Shown here in pieces: positions 49,186 to 53,345 of a stretch of DNA of 53,345 nucleotides. Location: contig URGA01000002.1 of the NCBI GenBank assembly GCA_900547275.1, positions 1 through 53,345 on the forward strand, written 5' to 3'. This DNA is from an uncultured Oscillospiraceae bacterium. GTDB taxonomy: Bacteria > Bacillota > Clostridia > Oscillospirales > Acutalibacteraceae. The notes under the pieces were generated by a model that saw only the letters and a program-made list of their open reading frames with translations, made no database searches and was not told the DNA's origin. The first letter of the stretch is position 1. Every line of letters begins with the position of its first letter. Position numbers and translations under genes: made by a program.

Positions 49186-50918
49186 TTGCGCTTATTTTAA
49201 TTTTAGCGATTATCGCCATACTTCTTGTACTTTTTATTTCATGGTTTGCCATTACAAAAGTAACAGGCAACTGTCCGCTTTGCGCAATCGGTAGATATAC
49301 AAAGCCTTCAAAACTTACAATAGATCTCTCTGAGGAAGAAGATTACGGCGGCTGCGCCGCAACTCCTCCCATGGGATGGTCAAGCTGGAATACATTCCGC
49401 CAGAATATTGACGAAGATCTTATACTTGAGATCGCTTCCGCTATGAAAAACAGCGGTCTTGCTGAAGCCGGATATGAATACATAAATCTCGACGACTGCT
49501 GGCAGAGTTCCATGAGAGACGATATGGGACGTCTTCAGGGCGATCTGGGTACTTTCAGCAAGGGAATGCCTGAACTCATTGAAGAAATCAATGAAATGGG
49601 GCTCAAAGTCGGTCTTTATTCCTCAAACGGAACATTAACCTGCGAGGATCTGCCCGCAAGTCTTGGAAACGAGAGAATTGACGCAAAAACACTCGCTTCA
49701 TGGGGCTGTGAATTCTTTAAATACGACTTCTGCCACCACAAAATTCTTCACGGCGATGTTCCGATTATTGAAAACGTTGAAATTTCAAAGGAACACAGTA
49801 AGGAAAACCGCATTCTCCTGCTTCCCGGCGAAGCTGAATACACCGGAAGAGGAAAGGTTGTAAAATGCAGTGAACTGCCCTCTGGCTGCGGTATTGGCAT
49901 GATCGGATACGGTGCAGGCTCGGCGTCCTTCCGTTTAACAGTTAATGAAAGTGGCAAGTACGTTATGTCAATCGCATATAACAAATCTATCTGCCGCCAT
50001 GAACGCTATATGCGCGTTAAGGTTAACGGTACGAAGGATTACGAAGTATTTTTCCCTGCAACAAGAGGCGCAAGCCCCACAGCAAGACTTCAGCTTCTCA
50101 TTGAACTTGAAGAAGGCGAAAATATCATACGCCTTTATAACCCTGTTGTTACAACCGCCGATTCTTCTTATCTTCAATACAGCAGAATGGCGAAGGAACT
50201 GCGCGACGCAACCCAGGAATGGGCTGAATTTACGGGAAAACCCGAAAAACCGATTGTATTTTCAATATGCGAATGGGGCTTTGCTTTCCCATACAAATGG
50301 GGCGCAAAAGCCGGAAATATGTGGCGCACAACACCGGATATATTTGCTAAATGGTTCAGCATAAAAGCAATTTACGAGCACAATGTAAAACTTTACCAAC
50401 ATTCAGGTCCCGGCGCATGGAACGATCCGGATATGCTGGAGGTTGGCAACGGTAAATTGACAGAGGAAGAAAACAAGGCTCACTTTACGCTTTGGTGCAT
50501 GATGGCCGCTCCTCTTATTCTCGGCAACGATATCCGAAAATTTGTTGACGGCAACAACGAGCCTGTTAAGGAAAATCCTACACTTAAAATCGTTACCAAC
50601 AAGAACCTTATCAATATTGACCAGGATCCTCTCGGCAAGGCGTGCAAACGAATTAAGCGCACTCCTTCAGTTGATATTCTTGCCCGTCCCCTTCAAAACG
50701 GTGACGTTGCCCTGTGTCTTTTTAACAAAGGCTCATCAAGGCGCACGGTAACTTACGATATTAACGCGCTTGCCGACGACGAATATCTTTCATTCAGAAA
50801 GACGCCCGGCAAATACGAGGTTCACGAACTCTGGAGCGACGAATGGTTTAACGACAACACCATTAACGCTACTCTTCCGAAACACGGCGTAAAAGTTTAT
50901 CGTATTCACAACTCATAA
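49182..50918 (+). CDS. membrane-anchored GH27 alpha-galactosidase with inserted binding-type domain
   Basis: 578 residues. An N-terminal membrane helix (2-24) without a signal-cleavage site is followed by the GH27 barrel: TPPMGWSSWNTF (61-72), YEYINLDDCWQ (98-108), nucleophile Asp182 in FFKYDFCHH, likely acid/base Asp386 in MWRTTPDI, and GPGAWNDPDMLEVGN (409-423). A C-terminal antiparallel beta domain ends the protein. Between about 205 and 330 lies a beta-sandwich insert resembling CBM35/CBM6-type modules (GYGAGSASFRLTVNESGKY), interrupting the barrel. It removes terminal alpha-galactose, or a related sugar. The start overlaps the nucleotidyltransferase stop by 4 bp, with AAGGAG 11 nt upstream. 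Final gene of the operon. Confidence 0.9.
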   Translation: MIALILILAIIAILLVLFISWFAITKVTGNCPLCAIGRYTKPSKLTIDLSEEEDYGGCAATPPMGWSSWNTFRQNIDEDLILEIASAMKNSGLAEAGYEYINLDDCWQSSMRDDMGRLQGDLGTFSKGMPELIEEINEMGLKVGLYSSNGTLTCEDLPASLGNERIDAKTLASWGCEFFKYDFCHHKILHGDVPIIENVEISKEHSKENRILLLPGEAEYTGRGKVVKCSELPSGCGIGMIGYGAGSASFRLTVNESGKYVMSIAYNKSICRHERYMRVKVNGTKDYEVFFPATRGASPTARLQLLIELEEGENIIRLYNPVVTTADSSYLQYSRMAKELRDATQEWAEFTGKPEKPIVFSICEWGFAFPYKWGAKAGNMWRTTPDIFAKWFSIKAIYEHNVKLYQHSGPGAWNDPDMLEVGNGKLTEEENKAHFTLWCMMAAPLILGNDIRKFVDGNNEPVKENPTLKIVTNKNLINIDQDPLGKACKRIKRTPSVDILARPLQNGDVALCLFNKGSSRRTVTYDINALADDEYLSFRKTPGKYEVHELWSDEWFNDNTINATLPKHGVKVYRIHNS

Positions 50919-50928
50919 TATAAAAATA

Positions 50929-50968
50929 AACCCCGAACAGTCTGAAAAAATTCAGAATGTTCGGGGTT
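50929..50968. terminator. bidirectional terminator between the GH27 and LUD genes
   Basis: AACCCCGAACA and TGTTCGGGGTT form the outer stem, with CTGAA/TTCAG inside. A-rich on the left and T-rich on the right; serves both converging genes. Confidence 0.88.
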
Positions 50969-50981
50969 ATTTTATGTCTTA

Positions 50982-51626
50982 TTAGTAGCCAAGTTCTTCG
51001 TCAACAAGAATTACTTTAATTCTTCCTGTGTGGCGCTCGTGGGCGGTGATAACATAGTTGCAGCAAATTCTCGCGTCGCTTTGGCAGCCGTCGCAAATCA
51101 TTGACGCGTCTTTTGAAAGACTGACGCATTTTCCGGTGGCGGCACATGGTGTGTTGCAGGAAAGGCGCTTTGTATTAAGCGGAGCCGCAACAGTTTTAAC
51201 GCGGTGAACAGCTTCGTCAATATTTTTAACTATCTTATTTTTTCCCGCAATTACGATAACGTTTCTGGGTCCGAAAACGATGCAGGCGACTCTGTTTGAA
51301 TTTCCGTCAACATTATAAAGTTCGCCGTTTTCGGTAATGGCATTTGAAGAAGTAAAGAACACGTCGCATCCAAACGCCTCAAGGTAGCATTTGCGCAGTT
51401 CTTCACCCTGAAGACCGGTTCTGTCTATATATTTAAAATCTCCGCTTTTCAGCCAGTCAACAACGCCTGTCTGCTTAAGGGTTTCAGAACCGCCGTGAGA
51501 AACACTGCTTCCGGGTTTAACAAGTTTCTTTACTATCTCCAGTGCTTCTGCACTGTCTTTGGCAAAATACGGCTCCATTCCGTTTTTCTTAAGATTTGCC
51601 ATGGTTTTTTCAAAAATTTCGTTCAT
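50982..51626 (-). CDS. LUD-domain (LutC/YkgG-like) protein
   Basis: A 214-residue protein of the DUF162/LUD family, the fold of LutC in lactate utilisation. Seen: SVSHGGSETLKQTGVVDWL (about 42-60), DVFFTSSNAITENGELYNVDG (about 88-108), the nucleotide-like VIVIAGKNKIVKN, and a C-terminal stretch of Cys (CNTPCAATGKC, CDGCQSDARICC) that looks able to bind a metal or Fe-S cluster. LutA/LutB partners are absent, so a lactate role is not supported here. AAGGAG precedes the ATG. It lies 12 bp after comM, in the same transcript. Confidence 0.87.
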   Translation of the reverse strand: MNEIFEKTMANLKKNGMEPYFAKDSAEALEIVKKLVKPGSSVSHGGSETLKQTGVVDWLKSGDFKYIDRTGLQGEELRKCYLEAFGCDVFFTSSNAITENGELYNVDGNSNRVACIVFGPRNVIVIAGKNKIVKNIDEAVHRVKTVAAPLNTKRLSCNTPCAATGKCVSLSKDASMICDGCQSDARICCNYVITAHERHTGRIKVILVDEELGY

Positions 51627-51638
51627 AATAATTACTCC

Positions 51639-53162
51639 TTATCTGTTCCAGTATTTACGATCCAGCGCTCTGTATTGCAGAGCTTCTGAAACGTGGACAC
51701 TGCTTATTGACTCACAACCCTCTAAATCTGCTATCGTTCTTGAGACGCGCAGAATTTTGTCATAAGCTCTGGCAGAAAGCCCAAGTTTGTCAAAACTTAT
51801 TTTAAGAAGCGCCGCCGCATCATCTGAAAGGGCGCATATCTCCTTAGTCATTGCAGGTGGCATCTTAGCATTACAGCTGATATTCGTGCCTGCAAATCTT
51901 TTCTGCTGAAGTTGTCTCGCTTTATCCACCCTCTTGCGGATAATACTGCTTGGTTCTTCCTTGCGTTTATCTGAAAGCTGTTCAAAATCTACATTCTGGA
52001 CCTCGACGTGCAGGTCTATACGGTCAAGTATCGGTCCGCTGACCTTATCTCTGTAACGCCGAACAGCAGTTTCTGTGCAGGTGCACGGCTTTGACGGATG
52101 GCCGAGATACCCGCAGGGACAGGGGTTCATCGCCGCAACTACCATAACGTTTGACGGATATGAAACGGAACCGCCTGAGCGGGTTATGGTTATTAATCCA
52201 TCCTCCAGCGGCTGGCGCAGAGACTCTTTTGCCCGTCTGTCAAACTCAGGAAATTCATCCATAAAAAGCACGCCGTTATGGGCAAGACTAATCTCCCCAG
52301 GTTTCGGCACTGCTCCTCCGCCTGCAAGCCCCTGGGGTGACACCGTGTGATGTGGACTGCGAAACGGACGTTTATTTATCAGCCTTGTACCTCCGGGAAG
52401 CGCACCGGCGATTGAATAAATCTTGGTTGTCTCTATCTGTTCTTCAAAGGTCATTTCAGGAAGAATAGACGGAAGTCTTTTTGCCAGCATTGACTTACCT
52501 GTACCCGGAGGGCCGATCATAAGACAGTTATGGCCTCCTGCCGCCATTTCAAGAGCTCGCTTTGCCGCCTGCTGTCCTTTTACATCTGCAAAATCAAGAT
52601 TGGAAGCGGGATTTTCCTCGTCGCTGAAAGCGCGGTAGCATGGTTCAATCTTTTTCTTTCCCGAAAGGTGGGCAAGCACCTCGCCGACATTTCGCGCCGG
52701 CAGCACGTCAATACCGTCAACAATGCTTCCCTCGTTGCTGTTTCCATAAGGCACAAAAACGCTTTTTATGCCCATTTCTCTGGCGCTGAGCACCATTGGA
52801 AGCACTCCGTTGCATGGCCTTATCTCGCCGTCCAGCGACAACTCGCCCACAAAAGCACAGAAATCCGTATTGCACTTAACCTGCCCCGTGGCTTTCATAA
52901 GTGCGATAAATACAGGCAGGTCATAAAGAGCGCCCTCTTTTTTTACGTTTGCAGGGGCGATATTTACTGTTATTCTTGAAACAGGGAACTCATATCCCCC
53001 GTTTTTAATAGCGGCGCGCACACGCTCGCGGCTCTCCCTCACCGCCATGTCGGGAAGACCTACTATATCAAATCTGGGAAGCCCGCTGCTTATATCCGTT
53101 TCAACAGTTACGGAAAAAACGTCAAGACCGCAAAGCCCCAGGCTGTTAACCTTAGCGTACAT
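51639..53162 (-). CDS. comM: YifB/ComM family AAA+ ATPase (Mg-chelatase-like)
   Basis: 507 residues. An N-terminal Lon-protease-like domain (LCGLDVFSVTVETDISSG at the start) is followed by the AAA+ core with Walker A GPPGTGKSMLAKR (about 217-229) and Walker B GVLFMDEFPEF (about 297-307). The Mg-chelatase-type insert ANPCPCGYLGHPSKPC and the C-terminal LRVSRTIADLEG region are typical. ComM is a hexameric branch-migration helicase used in natural transformation in some bacteria; its role in Clostridia is inferred. AGAGGAG precedes the ATG. Promoter at 53194-53222; LUD gene downstream. Confidence 0.93.
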   Translation of the reverse strand: MYAKVNSLGLCGLDVFSVTVETDISSGLPRFDIVGLPDMAVRESRERVRAAIKNGGYEFPVSRITVNIAPANVKKEGALYDLPVFIALMKATGQVKCNTDFCAFVGELSLDGEIRPCNGVLPMVLSAREMGIKSVFVPYGNSNEGSIVDGIDVLPARNVGEVLAHLSGKKKIEPCYRAFSDEENPASNLDFADVKGQQAAKRALEMAAGGHNCLMIGPPGTGKSMLAKRLPSILPEMTFEEQIETTKIYSIAGALPGGTRLINKRPFRSPHHTVSPQGLAGGGAVPKPGEISLAHNGVLFMDEFPEFDRRAKESLRQPLEDGLITITRSGGSVSYPSNVMVVAAMNPCPCGYLGHPSKPCTCTETAVRRYRDKVSGPILDRIDLHVEVQNVDFEQLSDKRKEEPSSIIRKRVDKARQLQQKRFAGTNISCNAKMPPAMTKEICALSDDAAALLKISFDKLGLSARAYDKILRVSRTIADLEGCESISSVHVSEALQYRALDRKYWNR

Positions 53163-53193
53163 ATTTAATCTCCTCTTTTTTCATTACGAAATA

Positions 53194-53222
53194 ATTATAC
53201 ATCACATTGATTATATTTACAA
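53194..53222 (-). promoter_or_regulatory. sigma-A promoter of comM-LUD
   Basis: TTGTAA (53222-53217), 17 bp, perfect TATAAT (53199-53194). Confidence 0.75.
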
Positions 53223-53242
53223 TGATTATTAACCTGTTATTA

Positions 53243-53271
53243 TTGACATAAAATAATAATAGGATTAAAAT
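53243..53271 (+). promoter_or_regulatory. sigma-A promoter of the last gene
   Basis: Perfect TTGACA (53243-53248), 17 bp, TAAAAT (53266-53271). Confidence 0.78.
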
Positions 53272-53307
53272 AAAGGCGTGCCAAAACAAAGATTTAGGAG
53301 TGGTATT

Positions 53308-53345
53308 ATGGATTACAATGCGATTTACAGCCAGTGGCTGGGAAA
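53308..53345 (+). CDS. 5' end of a gene, possibly phosphohexomutase
   Basis: Only the first 12 codons are present (MDYNAIYSQWLG...). TAGGAG lies 8 nt before the ATG and a strong promoter precedes it. The Y-x-x-WL pattern near the N-terminus is common in phosphoglucomutase/phosphomannomutase of Clostridia, but 12 residues cannot prove it. Confidence 0.5.
   Translation, partial: MDYNAIYSQWLG

Overview
This window looks like chromosomal DNA of a gut-type member of the Bacillota, class Clostridia, probably Oscillospiraceae/Ruminococcus-like. The grounds are strong AGGAGG-type ribosome sites, sigma-A promoters with 17-18 bp spacers, a long-form NadE, a yybP-ykoY riboswitch, RNase P RNA, intracellular GH20 and membrane-anchored GH27 glycosidases, and a block of very large secreted proteins, two of which end in dockerin-like modules. 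No phage or plasmid backbone is visible. All family names come from reading motifs; no database search was possible. Layout, 1-13 kb: the 5' part of nadE with an aldose-epimerase gene; a small acidic protein; a TetR regulator; a GH20 hexosaminidase - M28 membrane peptidase pair; tRNA-Arg(CCG); and a metallophosphoesterase with a C-terminal membrane anchor. An 840-bp segment bounded by 39-bp inverted repeats carries a GNAT gene and several strong hairpins and looks like a mobile cassette. After it come a 4-TM protein interrupted by an in-frame TGA, hisC, rmuC, uppP and a PAP2 phosphatase. Layout, 13-26.7 kb: a J-domain membrane protein with a Tyr/Asn/Gly-rich tail and a zinc-ribbon protein; the minus-strand run rlmD-pqqD-like-nucleotidyltransferase-crcB-lepA; a P-type cation ATPase behind a manganese riboswitch; iolJ-iolC directly behind rnpB; and an LCP cell-wall ligase. 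Layout, 26.7-46.6 kb: the accessory heart of the window. A minus-strand cluster encodes a 2004-aa dockerin-ended protein, a 365-aa dockerin-ended protein, an 848-aa repeat protein and a 34-aa peptide. A separate 615-aa protein shares its C-terminal modules with the 848-aa protein. A divergent 2380-aa secreted protein with a triplicated helical repeat lies across an 841-bp intergenic region. Layout, 46.6 kb to the end: a plus-strand operon (pyrophosphatase-like/Nudix fusion, small multidrug-export-family protein, second nucleotidyltransferase, GH27 alpha-galactosidase), then LUD-domain and ComM/YifB genes on the minus strand, and the first codons of a probable phosphohexomutase. Functional links: LCP, UppP and PAP2 serve envelope-polymer and lipid-carrier metabolism, and the large secreted proteins plausibly form a surface scaffold. 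The most unusual thread is that a PqqD-like recognition protein sits beside a nucleotidyltransferase of a type also seen in lasso-peptide clusters, while 10 kb away a 34-aa peptide carries a YxxP leader-like motif. This suggests, but does not prove, an uncharacterised peptide-modification system.
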